Positions 19,337 to 27,214 of a DNA stretch of 64,000 bases are shown in pieces (position 1 is the first letter of the stretch; each line of letters begins with the position of its first letter). The notes beneath the pieces are model-generated. The model saw only the letters and a list, made by a program, of their open reading frames with translations, made no database searches and was not told where the DNA came from. The stretch lies in contig NZ_CP050313.1 in assembly GCF_011765625.1 (NCBI RefSeq), positions 3,034,501 through 3,098,500 on the forward strand, read 5' to 3'. A program made the position numbers and the translations under genes. The stretch is from Shewanella aestuarii (GTDB lineage: Bacteria > Pseudomonadota > Gammaproteobacteria > Enterobacterales > Shewanellaceae).

Positions 19337-20809
19337 ATGAAAAAACTGCTCGTGCTATCAGCGCTCCTTATCAGCATGCAAGTTTCAGCTAAATCACTGC
19401 CCCCTATCTTAGAATATTTGCCAAACTGTACACCTAACTTAATTGAAGGTATTTATATTGAGACAAAATATAATGGCAGCTCAAACGATAAGTTAGTTGA
19501 AAGTGCTTTCCATCTTGTTCGTCAAAAAGCCAAAGAGAAACGCGTAGACGCAGTTATTATTACCAACCTTATTGAGACCAATAAGATTATTGTTACTGCC
19601 GATTTAATCGACTATTGTGATGAAGACGATAGCTTATCTTCGGTTAGCACAGCTTATAATCGACTTAGTCGAAAGCCGATAAGCTTACAAAGAACAACCA
19701 CGCAGCCGCAAACTCAAATCGCAAAAGCCAGTCAATCACAACCAGTTAAAAAATCAATTAACTCGATTGATCTTCCAGCAACAACCCGTACTGAGATAAC
19801 CCGCACTGAGCCAAACCGCAGGACCAGCGCAAGTGTCAGCAGTACGATACCAAGATATACTGAAAAGCAACTGGCTGATCTTGCCTCTCAAGTCTCTTTA
19901 AAATCATCAAACGTGACTTTAAGCAGTGCTTATGGCGTCAGCATTGACGATTCAACCAATCAACTAATTAATACACTTGGTCCCGCTAGCGCAATTTTCA
20001 CCCTAAACGATCAAACAAATGCTTGGTTATACGGTCGTGAATTGTGGTTTATCGTTAAAAATGAAACCGTAAAAAAAATCACTTATAAAGAACGGTCTGT
20101 GTTGAATTTTACCGGTAAAAATCTGATCAGTTATGATGAAAAGTTTGATAACAATTGGCGTATTGATGATAAAGCCACTTATCGTGATGATGTTGCCAAA
20201 GTGAACAGACAATTAAACTATCTAAAGCGTCAAACGAAAGATCAATATATTGTCTCTAATCAAAGTAATATCCTTACTTTAGATTTCAATGAGTTTTCAT
20301 CCTATTACGATGACGCCTCGGAATTACTCTTAACGGGCTTTAACTTCCAATCTAGAGATTTTGATCAAGGTAAAGTTGACATTTTATTCTCTGACATCAA
20401 ACATGAAAAATTGTATGACCTGCTGATTCCATCCAATGATCCGCAACCGCAAAAACTTGATACCTTAGTGACGCGCTATGTACCCAATATAATCAATTTT
20501 TCCGATTCAGGTATGTGGGAAGTATTGTCAAAAAACATTCAAGTGAAGCATAAAAACAATATTATCAAGCAGGTAAAACTGTCAGAAAGTATCAACTACC
20601 CTGTTGAGTCTGATGCAGAATTTATGCGTTTTTTAAACAAGTTAAAAATTCCCGCAACGCGAAAAGCCATGCTAGATCACTTCAATGGTAATGTGACGAC
20701 TTGGTTAGAAAAAATCAGCGTCTCTCGTGATGGCTTTGTGTTAAAAGCAGAGTTCACATCAGAAGATGATGATGCCATGCTGATATCTTTGGATGTTGAG
20801 TATTTATAG
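19337..20809 (+). CDS. Secreted protein of unknown function
   Basis: This 490-aa protein is exported: the signal peptide MKKLLVLSALLISMQVSA is followed by KSLPP. Residues 25-95 form a compact domain with two cysteines (NCTPN, then DYCDEDD) and alternating strands. Residues 105-180 are a Ser/Thr/Gln/Arg-rich linker. The rest is a mixed alpha/beta domain with GASAIF-like and YGRELWFIV strands and no recognisable catalytic motif. It is monocistronic, with a strong terminator behind. No family is recognised; it is probably a periplasmic or surface protein restricted to Shewanella and relatives. Confidence 0.7.
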   Translation: MKKLLVLSALLISMQVSAKSLPPILEYLPNCTPNLIEGIYIETKYNGSSNDKLVESAFHLVRQKAKEKRVDAVIITNLIETNKIIVTADLIDYCDEDDSLSSVSTAYNRLSRKPISLQRTTTQPQTQIAKASQSQPVKKSINSIDLPATTRTEITRTEPNRRTSASVSSTIPRYTEKQLADLASQVSLKSSNVTLSSAYGVSIDDSTNQLINTLGPASAIFTLNDQTNAWLYGRELWFIVKNETVKKITYKERSVLNFTGKNLISYDEKFDNNWRIDDKATYRDDVAKVNRQLNYLKRQTKDQYIVSNQSNILTLDFNEFSSYYDDASELLLTGFNFQSRDFDQGKVDILFSDIKHEKLYDLLIPSNDPQPQKLDTLVTRYVPNIINFSDSGMWEVLSKNIQVKHKNNIIKQVKLSESINYPVESDAEFMRFLNKLKIPATRKAMLDHFNGNVTTWLEKISVSRDGFVLKAEFTSEDDDAMLISLDVEYL

Positions 20810-20849
20810 ATCACATCAGGGTTAAACTTTGCCCGCCAAACCTAAAACC

Positions 20850-20886
20850 AATAAGCCTAAGCATCATGCCTAGGCTTATTGTTTAT
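20850..20886 (+). terminator. Terminator after the 490-aa secreted protein gene
   Basis: The arms AATAAGCCTA and TAGGCTTATT pair exactly around the inner bases AGCATCATGCC and are followed by GTTTATTT. Confidence 0.75.
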
Positions 20887-20977
20887 TTGAATAAGTGTGA
20901 TTTGAATTAAGTGTGATTACCAAGGGAAGCTGACTCTCGAATTAAAGAGTATTAATGACCTCAATTCAAATTGAATT

Positions 20978-21069
20978 GACAATAACCCCTTTACAGATAC
21001 TGCTTCGGGACGCTGTACGCCATCCATGGCCGCTTAACGAAAACGTCCTGTTTTCGATACCCTCAGCCG
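20978..21069 (+). repeat. Dispersed palindromic repeat, copy B
   Basis: This is the second copy of the element at 4743-4834, inverted relative to it and about 91% identical over 92 bases. It carries the internal CGAAAAC/GTTTTCG stem and the ATCCATGG core. It is preceded by an AT-rich palindrome (TCAATTCAAATTGA) also seen near 23240, linking it to the region on the other side of the IS element. Confidence 0.8.
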
Positions 21070-21592
21070 TATCTGCACAGGGTTATTTATCTCTTCGATT
21101 TGGCTTTATTTGAACCCCAAATTAAAAGCGTAAGAGATACTTAGAATTTGATTAAATTGAATTTTGAAGTTTTTCTATTGGTTACAAACAAGGTCAAATC
21201 GAAGAGGCGAAAATTTCAGGGACCTTTTGATTTATATAAAGAGTGCAGCGTGTCACAGTCGTGCTTGCACATAAGGTCGCTCTTTCACATCTGACCCATA
21301 GGGATATGGGAAATGTCAGTGTGATGTAGTCATCCTGAACATCCCAGCGGCAGGCAATTGGTTAGATTGAAGTAATGGCCTGCTGTAACTGAGTCAATTA
21401 AAATGAAGTATAAAGTTAGTGGTCGTAACGTATTTTTGCCCCAAAGTATCTTTGGAATATTGCCTGCGGCCACTAACGTCGTGGCGCTTCGCCCACACCA
21501 GACCAAAGGGGCAAAACGCACGCTTTTTACAAAAGAAGCCCTTTGGAAAACCTCTGCGCCCCAAACGAAAAATGCTGAAAGCGCATATGAAG
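21070..21592. other. Gene-free stretch before the IS element
   Basis: No convincing gene is present here. Short frames exist on both strands but lack ribosome sites and family features. An inverted repeat, GTTAGTGGTCG with CGGCCACTAAC (10 of 11 pairs), spans about 21416-21479. The stretch is probably accessory debris into which, or beside which, the IS inserted. Confidence 0.4.
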
Positions 21593-21619
21593 TGACCCCA
21601 TAAAGTTGGACATTTCTAG

Positions 21620-22465
21620 TTAAGCGGCTTCTTTTAAGGCCTGATTTCGGTACTCAACCGGAGTTAGGCCTTTTAGTTTGACCTTAATTCTCTTTTGGTT
21701 GTAATACGTTATGTATTCTTTGATTGCGCTAATTAGCTCATTTGCGCTTTCAAATTTACGTCCATGATACATTTCTGTTTTAAGTAAAGCGAAGAAGTTC
21801 TCTGCTACTGCATTGTCTAGACAGTTCCCTTTTCTCGACATGCTTTGAGTTAATCCTGCATCTTTCAACATTTTCTTGTATTTGCTATGGCGATATTGCC
21901 AACCTTGATCACTATGAACGATTGGCTTTGACCGACTATCAAGCTTTGCCAATGAATCTTCTAACATGCCAGTGACCAATGTTAAACGAACATGCTTTTC
22001 AACTCGATAAGCGACAACTTCTTGATTGAACGTATCTATTACAGGTGACAAATAGACTTTTTGCCCCTTTACTTTGAACTCTGTAACATCGGTTACCCAT
22101 TTTTCATCGGGCTTGTCAGCGTTGAAGTCACGCTTTAAAACGTTAGGTGCTACTTGGCCTTGCTCACCTTTGTAAGAGCTATACTTTTTAGGCCTAACCA
22201 TGGATTTCAAGCCTAGCTCAAGCATTAATCTCTGTACTGTTTTCTTATTCATTTTGTACGTTTTACGCAACTCTAAGTGCACTCTACGGTAGCCATATCG
22301 CCCTTTATGTTCATGGTAAATATCACTAATGAGCTTCCGCTCCTCTTGATAAGGGACCGGTTTACCTAATGACTTTTTTTGGTAATAGAACACGCTTCTA
22401 GGTAGCTCTACAGCGTTAAGTAAGTGCTTAAGGGAATACTCATTTTTTAGAGCCAGAACTATCAA
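21620..22465 (-). CDS. IS3-family transposase OrfB (DDE integrase domain)
   Basis: This 281-aa protein has the retroviral-integrase-like catalytic fold. DEKWVTDVTEF carries the first catalytic Asp, IVHSDQGWQYRH the second, and MSRKGNCLDNAVAENFFALLKTE the Glu. The N-terminus (LLNAVELPRSVFYYQ) and the HTH-21-like stretch (HKGRYGYRRVHLELR) are typical of the IS150 group. It is probably made mainly as an OrfAB fusion by -1 frameshifting. Confidence 0.95.
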   Translation of the reverse strand: MIVLALKNEYSLKHLLNAVELPRSVFYYQKKSLGKPVPYQEERKLISDIYHEHKGRYGYRRVHLELRKTYKMNKKTVQRLMLELGLKSMVRPKKYSSYKGEQGQVAPNVLKRDFNADKPDEKWVTDVTEFKVKGQKVYLSPVIDTFNQEVVAYRVEKHVRLTLVTGMLEDSLAKLDSRSKPIVHSDQGWQYRHSKYKKMLKDAGLTQSMSRKGNCLDNAVAENFFALLKTEMYHGRKFESANELISAIKEYITYYNQKRIKVKLKGLTPVEYRNQALKEAA

Positions 22466-22971
22466 CGCTTTCTCTTTGTTTGTTGACGTTTTTGCTGTTC
22501 CAGCTCCTCTAACTTTTTTAAAACAGCGTTCTCCGCTCGAAGGTAGGCAAGCTCTTCTTTTAACTCTTCAATGCTCTTCTGGTCATCAGATTTTTGGGCT
22601 TGTGAATTTGAGCGAAGTTTCATTTTTGGCCGACCTTTAGTTTTTGAGCGCAAGCCGTTTATGCCATCAGAGATATAGTGTTTTTCCCACATATATAAGA
22701 TGCCTGGGCTAGACAAATTTAAGACAGCGCTAGTGTGGCTGATTGACCATTGATTTGTCCACATCAGATTTAATGCAGAGAGCTTTGCATCTGCAGTCTG
22801 ATATTCATGCCCGTCACGAAAGGCCTCAAATTGATGAATGGAGTATACCTGACTCCAGTATTTGACCAGCCTAGGATGTATTTTAAACTCTTTAGCTAGT
22901 TGAATAGGTGACTCACCAGATAAATGACGTTTTGAAACAGTTAATTTGAATTCTCGTTTATGCTTATACAT
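22462..22971 (-). CDS. IS3-family OrfA, helix-turn-helix protein
   Basis: This 169-aa DNA-binding protein has two helix-turn-helix units (about residues 10-55 and 65-115; GESPIQLAKEFKIHPRLVKYW and WSISHTSAVLNLSSPGILYMW) and a C-terminal leucine-zipper coiled coil (SIEELKEELAYLRAENAVLKKLEE). This is the standard layout of IS150-group OrfA, which binds the ends and supplies the N-terminal part of the OrfAB transposase. Confidence 0.93.
   Translation of the reverse strand: MYKHKREFKLTVSKRHLSGESPIQLAKEFKIHPRLVKYWSQVYSIHQFEAFRDGHEYQTADAKLSALNLMWTNQWSISHTSAVLNLSSPGILYMWEKHYISDGINGLRSKTKGRPKMKLRSNSQAQKSDDQKSIEELKEELAYLRAENAVLKKLEELEQQKRQQTKRKR
22513..22519 (-). promoter_or_regulatory. Programmed -1 ribosomal frameshift heptamer
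   Basis: On the minus strand A-AAA-AAG lies in frame near the end of orfA (VLKKLEE). Slipping back one base reads through into the orfB frame without a stop and joins the two proteins in the orthodox IS3 manner. Confidence 0.8.
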
Positions 22972-23188
22972 AAAAAGACCCCCAATAATTGGTGTCCAAC
23001 TATTGGGGGTCTGTTCAATATTTTCGATGGGGTTTTATCCAGCTTCTGACCTCGGTTGTTGCTAACTTCGGTCATTGTCGCCTAATACAAAATCTCCCTA
23101 ACGCTTCCGATTTGCGTCTGAAATAAATTGATTTACAAATGTCACGATTGCAGGGATACCAAAGAGTGACCGTGGCCTAACGAAAGCT

Positions 23189-23260
23189 AGCTTGGCATCC
23201 ATGCCAAGCTCACGGGGTCTCGAAACAAAGAGCTCGATGACCTCAACTCAAATTGAGTCT
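23189..23260. repeat. Palindrome plus shared repeat segment, copy C
   Basis: A perfect palindrome (AGCTTGGCAT, CC, ATGCCAAGCT; 23189-23210) is followed by a segment of about 43 bases (23218-23260) related to 20934-20978: CTCGAA, AAAGAG, ATGACCTCAA and CAAATTGA occur in the same order. The rest of 23013-23271 shows no ORF. Together with copy B, it means related repeats sit on both sides of the IS. Confidence 0.65.
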
Positions 23261-23271
23261 GAAAGCACAAA

Positions 23272-24111
23272 CTAAGCTTTTCGCGCCCTGTTCAAGGTGT
23301 CACAAACAAGCTGAACCCCTTGAATTGCTCTTGGAGATGCTCGGTGCAGTAAATCTGCATTGAGCTGATAAATATGCTTTTCCTTAACCGCGGGTAATTC
23401 AGGCCATTTAGACCAATCCACGCCTAACACATTTCCTTCATCCTGACTTTGTAAAATCACCTCAGGCATGGTGAGCAATACATTTTCAACACTGACTTGC
23501 GGATAGTCACTGGCGGCATCATAAAATACATTATCACCATGACAAGCCTCAATTATATATTGGATCCAACTGCCTTTAGCGACCGTCATTAACGGCGTTG
23601 ACCATAACTGATAAAACACCTTTACTGGCGACTTTAATTGATTTTCAGCACGGATATCCGCTAGCTGGTGACGATAGTTTGCTGCGACTTTAGCGGCTTT
23701 ATCTTGATTGCCAGTAAGTTCACCGAGTGCCTCTAATTCACTGGCCACGTCGTCAAGGTTCTTGGGGTCGCTGTTAAATACATTAAACCCTAATCGTTTG
23801 ATTTGATTTATATCTTCTAGCTTATTACCACTTTGCCACACGACAATTAAATCTGGCTCCAGCTCAATAATACGTTCAATCTGAATGCCATAATAGCCGC
23901 CAATCCGCGGGATGTGTTTAGCCGCTTGGGGAAAATCGGCATGATCTGTAGTTGCAACTATCAACTCGCCAGCGCCAATGGCATAAAGCATTTCAACCGC
24001 ATGAGGAGATAAAGCAATAATTTTTAGCGGCTGTTTATTTGAAGCCTGCGCTAAAGGCGTAAATAGCCAAAGCATCACACTTAATAAACCCAAAATGCCA
24101 ATATGGCGCAT
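23272..24111 (-). CDS. btuF: Vitamin B12 ABC transporter substrate-binding protein
   Basis: This periplasmic protein of about 279 aa has a class III two-lobe binding fold. The chosen start is ATG 24111 (GGAG 6 bases upstream), which opens directly with a signal peptide (GILGLLSVMLWLFTPLAQAS); upstream ATGs at 24123 and 24168 are weaker. The motifs IIALSPHAVEMLYAIGAGELIVATT, PRIGGYYGIQIERIIELEPDLIVVW and LHRASPRAIQG match BtuF. It delivers cobalamin to BtuCD; no btuC or btuD is nearby. It lies 34 bases after the DUF2235 gene on the same strand, so the two are probably co-transcribed. Confidence 0.88.
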   Translation of the reverse strand: MRHIGILGLLSVMLWLFTPLAQASNKQPLKIIALSPHAVEMLYAIGAGELIVATTDHADFPQAAKHIPRIGGYYGIQIERIIELEPDLIVVWQSGNKLEDINQIKRLGFNVFNSDPKNLDDVASELEALGELTGNQDKAAKVAANYRHQLADIRAENQLKSPVKVFYQLWSTPLMTVAKGSWIQYIIEACHGDNVFYDAASDYPQVSVENVLLTMPEVILQSQDEGNVLGVDWSKWPELPAVKEKHIYQLNADLLHRASPRAIQGVQLVCDTLNRARKA

Positions 24112-24145
24112 AATCTTCTCCATTAATACACAAACTCCTGATTTA

Positions 24146-25162
24146 TTACCAATGATGCTGTTTAGCATAATCGACTAAGTTTTTAGGTCGATATTCACTA
24201 TCTTGCTGCCAACGCAGCTTAACAGAAGGGTGAACTAAAATAGATTCAACGGCTGTTAATTGCCTATAAGTTTTCGTTTTGATCCGATAAAACTTACGCC
24301 GTGAGTTAACCAGCTTAGCCAACGGGTTAGGCACAATACCACTCAACAAATGGTTTTCAATACTTAATCCAAATAATCTTGCTTGCTCCATCATCCACTG
24401 CAAAGGGATGTCTGATAATGAACTGCCATCCTCATCGGGTGGATAACTGCCTCCGACATTACTGTGGGAGCCTGCAAACCAAACTTGTTGAATATCGGTG
24501 GAATTTCGAGGTGACCATATCGTCGGAGCAAAGTCTTGGCGATGCTCATCAATGGCTAACGCATGACGAGCAACATTAACGTTAGGGCCGATTTTGGTAT
24601 CATAAAACTCATCTTTATCTTCAAACAGCCCTAAAAATGAAATCGGGATCCCCATTGCGCCAACCGTATCCCACACACCAATGAATGCGATATCACTAGA
24701 AGGATGGGAATATTTGGCTCTAAACGCCACAGATTTAGTGCCATCAGGTGCGTATTTACTATCTTGCGTTTTGTAATGCTCAAACGCTTGCTGAATATAC
24801 TTAGCTTCAGGGCGTTTAATAATTCCGCAATTATAAATCAATCCTGATAAACACCGCACAGTATAAGCACCACGGCTAAAGCCAAATAGCCATATTTCAT
24901 CACCGGGTGCATAGTTTTGTACGATATAGCGATAGCCATCCATAATGTTTTTGTGTAAGCCCCGCCCGGTTGCGCCAGCCACAAAAGCATCGTGATAAGA
25001 ACCAATACCCCAATCATAAAAAACCTGCTGCAACTTACCATCCACAGCAATGGGCTCAATCGCTCGAGCTATTTTTAGTACGTTTGTTGCATAATCGGTT
25101 GCTAAATCTTGTTCAGGTCGATTCCAGGTGCCATCGGCACAAATCACAATCCTTTTGCTCAT
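24146..25162 (-). CDS. DUF2235 alpha/beta-hydrolase-like protein
   Basis: This 338-aa protein starts with the DUF2235 signature RIVICADGTWNRP and carries the nucleophile elbow GFSRGAYTVR (serine of GxSxG). FIGVWDTVGAMG and WFAGSHSNVGGSY are the later acid and histidine regions. The same fold occurs in Tle1-type phospholipase effectors of type VI secretion, but no T6SS genes, immunity gene or signal peptide are seen here, so a cytoplasmic esterase or lipase role is as likely. It is followed by btuF in the same direction. Confidence 0.85.
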   Translation of the reverse strand: MSKRIVICADGTWNRPEQDLATDYATNVLKIARAIEPIAVDGKLQQVFYDWGIGSYHDAFVAGATGRGLHKNIMDGYRYIVQNYAPGDEIWLFGFSRGAYTVRCLSGLIYNCGIIKRPEAKYIQQAFEHYKTQDSKYAPDGTKSVAFRAKYSHPSSDIAFIGVWDTVGAMGIPISFLGLFEDKDEFYDTKIGPNVNVARHALAIDEHRQDFAPTIWSPRNSTDIQQVWFAGSHSNVGGSYPPDEDGSSLSDIPLQWMMEQARLFGLSIENHLLSGIVPNPLAKLVNSRRKFYRIKTKTYRQLTAVESILVHPSVKLRWQQDSEYRPKNLVDYAKQHHW

Positions 25163-25261
25163 TTTTATCTTCCTCAGTATCGACTAAAGCCCCATAGTCA
25201 TATTGTTTAAAAAATCATCTACTATTAAAACTGAATATAAATGACATGAGAATTAGCCGAA

Positions 25262-25804
25262 ATGATTAATCCAGCAGATTGCCTGTTAATGGTTGTTGAT
25301 ATACAAGGAAAACTCGCTCAAGTTATGCAGCAATCGTCAATGCTTCATCATAGGGTAGCCACGCTCATTGAGGGCGCAAAACTGTTTGATATGCCGATTA
25401 TTTGGTTAGAGCAATTGCCAGATAAACTCGGCAGCACCTCAGAAGAGTTGGCACAACTATTAAGTCCAGTTTGCCAACCCATTGCCAAACAGCACTTTAG
25501 TAGCTGGCAATCTGTGCAAGTGCAAACCACTCTCGCACAACAAGGGCGTAAACAGGTTATCTTGTGTGGAATTGAAACGCATGTATGTGTATATCAAACC
25601 TGTAAAGACCTGCTCGAAAATGACTTTGACGTCCACATAGTTGCTGATGCCATGTCTTCAAGACAACTCGATAACAAGGTGCTTGGGATTCAAATGATGC
25701 TCAATTTAGGCGCTCAGTTGACCAATGTAGAATCGCTGCTGTTTGAATTACAACACCAAGCTCAAGGCGATAGATTTAAAGCGCTGCTCAAGCTAATTAA
25801 ATGA
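25262..25804 (+). CDS. Isochorismatase-family hydrolase
   Basis: This 180-aa cysteine hydrolase has the family triad pattern: Asp13 in LLMVVDIQGKLA and Cys109 in CGIETHVCVYQTC, with the usual cis-peptide region before it. The length fits the YcaC/nicotinamidase-like branch, whose substrates are amides or are unknown. The context (DUF2235 on one side, ABC1 kinase on the other) does not point to a substrate. It may be read together with the ABC1 gene 67 bases downstream. Confidence 0.87.
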   Translation: MINPADCLLMVVDIQGKLAQVMQQSSMLHHRVATLIEGAKLFDMPIIWLEQLPDKLGSTSEELAQLLSPVCQPIAKQHFSSWQSVQVQTTLAQQGRKQVILCGIETHVCVYQTCKDLLENDFDVHIVADAMSSRQLDNKVLGIQMMLNLGAQLTNVESLLFELQHQAQGDRFKALLKLIK

Positions 25805-25871
25805 TCTTATGCTGCTAAACTGGCGTATCCTTGTCCATAGTTTCATTGGCCAATCACCAGCTTGAGATAGC

Positions 25872-27200
25872 ATGAATAAATCACTTGATAGCAAAAATGT
25901 CACCAAAGTTCCTAGTAGTCGATTATCCAGGTTGTCAGCTTTTGGTAGCCTAGCCACTCGTCTTGCTGGAAATGTGATTAAAGAAGGTGTTAAGCAATAC
26001 AGCCAAGGCCAAACGCCAAAACTTCAACAACTGGTATTAACCCCGACTAACATTGGCCATGTTGCAGATAAACTCGCGCAACTTCGCGGCGCAGCCATGA
26101 AAGTAGGCCAAATGCTATCAATGGACGCGGGTGAATTATTACCAGAGGAATTATCACAAGTACTGGCAAAACTTAGAAACGATGCCAATTTTATGCCTCA
26201 CAAACAGCTAATTTCAGTATTAAAAAGCCACTGGGGTAACGATTGGATAGACGCCTTTGGTCAATTCGAATTACGCCCTTTTGCTGCTGCATCCATTGGC
26301 CAAGTGCATCTTGCTTATCTTGCCACAGGTGAAAAACTCGCGGTAAAAATTCAATACCCCGGCATTAGAGACAGTATCGACAGCGATATTGATAATGTAG
26401 CCTCGCTGCTGAAAATGTCAGGCTTAGTACCAGACAACGTCAAACTGGATTTACTACTCAATGAAGCCAAACGACAATTACACCATGAAGCCGACTATAT
26501 TTACGAAGCCAAATTATTAACCCAATATCAAACATGGGTGAGCCAAGACCCTCATTTTGTGGTGCCAAAAGTTTATTCAAAGCTAAGCAACCATAGCATC
26601 TTGTGTATGGAATTTGTCGAAGGCCAAACGATTGAGTCAGTAGCCAATCTAAGCCAAGAAGTGCGCGATGAACTGGCGACCAATTTACTCAAATTATTTT
26701 TAGACGAATTATTCACCTTCAAGTTAGTACAAACCGACCCTAACTTTGGCAACTTTCTTTATCAAATTGATACCAATAAAATTGTCTTACTCGATTTTGG
26801 CGCCACTAGACCAATTAGCAATAACTTATCAGCAGGTTACAAAAAGCTGATGCAAGGTGCCATGAGCAGTGATTACAATTTAATGACTCAAGCAGCAAAG
26901 CAAATTGGTTTCTTTGAAACAGACATAACTGAAGCCCAACAAAAACTTATCGTTGATATTTTTCATCAAGCCTGTGAACCATTAAGGTGTGATGGGAAAT
27001 ATGATTTTGCAGGCAGCCAACTGGCAAAACGAGTCACCACGGCAGCAAAAGCCATGAGTACCCAACAAGATAAATGGCATACTCCGCCAATGGATGCTAT
27101 TTTCGTTCACAGAAAACTTGCGGGCATTTATTTATTAGCGGCAAAAATCAAAGCGAATGTTGATGTTCGGGCACTGTTTTCAAGTCATCACTTAAACTAA
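25872..27200 (+). CDS. ABC1/UbiB-family atypical protein kinase
   Basis: This 442-aa member of the AarF/ABC1/UbiB family has an N-terminal KxGQ motif (MKVGQMLSMD), a glycine-poor loop (AAASIGQVHLA), a VKIQYPG lysine strand, and a QTDPNFGNFLY-LLDFGATR catalytic and metal-binding region. Family members support ubiquinone or other lipid metabolism. Unlike classical UbiB it has no C-terminal TM pair and is shorter, so it is a paralogue (ADCK-like) rather than UbiB itself. A metallo-beta-lactamase gene starts 14 bases downstream and is probably co-transcribed. Confidence 0.88.
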   Translation: MNKSLDSKNVTKVPSSRLSRLSAFGSLATRLAGNVIKEGVKQYSQGQTPKLQQLVLTPTNIGHVADKLAQLRGAAMKVGQMLSMDAGELLPEELSQVLAKLRNDANFMPHKQLISVLKSHWGNDWIDAFGQFELRPFAAASIGQVHLAYLATGEKLAVKIQYPGIRDSIDSDIDNVASLLKMSGLVPDNVKLDLLLNEAKRQLHHEADYIYEAKLLTQYQTWVSQDPHFVVPKVYSKLSNHSILCMEFVEGQTIESVANLSQEVRDELATNLLKLFLDELFTFKLVQTDPNFGNFLYQIDTNKIVLLDFGATRPISNNLSAGYKKLMQGAMSSDYNLMTQAAKQIGFFETDITEAQQKLIVDIFHQACEPLRCDGKYDFAGSQLAKRVTTAAKAMSTQQDKWHTPPMDAIFVHRKLAGIYLLAAKIKANVDVRALFSSHHLN

Positions 27201-27214
27201 CTTTGGGCTCAGGC

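Larger units (their letters stand above)
21593..23012 (-). mobile_element. IS3-family insertion sequence, IS150 group
   Basis: This element of about 1.42 kb has terminal inverted repeats at 21593-21612 and 22993-23012 that match at about 16 of 20 positions and share GACCCC and GTTGGACA. It encodes OrfA and OrfB overlapping by 4 bases on the minus strand, with an A-AAA-AAG frameshift heptamer. Near the right end, GACCCCCAATA/TATTGGGGGTC forms a strong hairpin (22976-23012) upstream of orfA, which may block read-in transcription. No clear target-site duplication is visible. Both frames look intact, so the element may be active. Confidence 0.88.

Noticed and set aside
21414..21482. Inverted repeat considered as a second attC site
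   Set aside because: Its outer bases run GTTAGTG to CACTAAC, the opposite polarity to RYYYAAC...GTTRRRY, and no cassette gene adjoins.
21403..21603. 66-codon plus-strand frame just before the IS element
   Set aside because: It runs into the IS terminal repeat, has no ribosome site or family signal, and lies over an inverted repeat.
21585..23020. Target-site duplication flanking the IS
   Set aside because: The bases next to the two ends do not match convincingly over 3-4 positions.
24146..25162. DUF2235 protein as a type VI secretion effector
   Set aside because: No VgrG, PAAR, Hcp-tube or immunity genes are nearby (the hcp gene at 38169 is the hybrid cluster protein), so only the fold is claimed.
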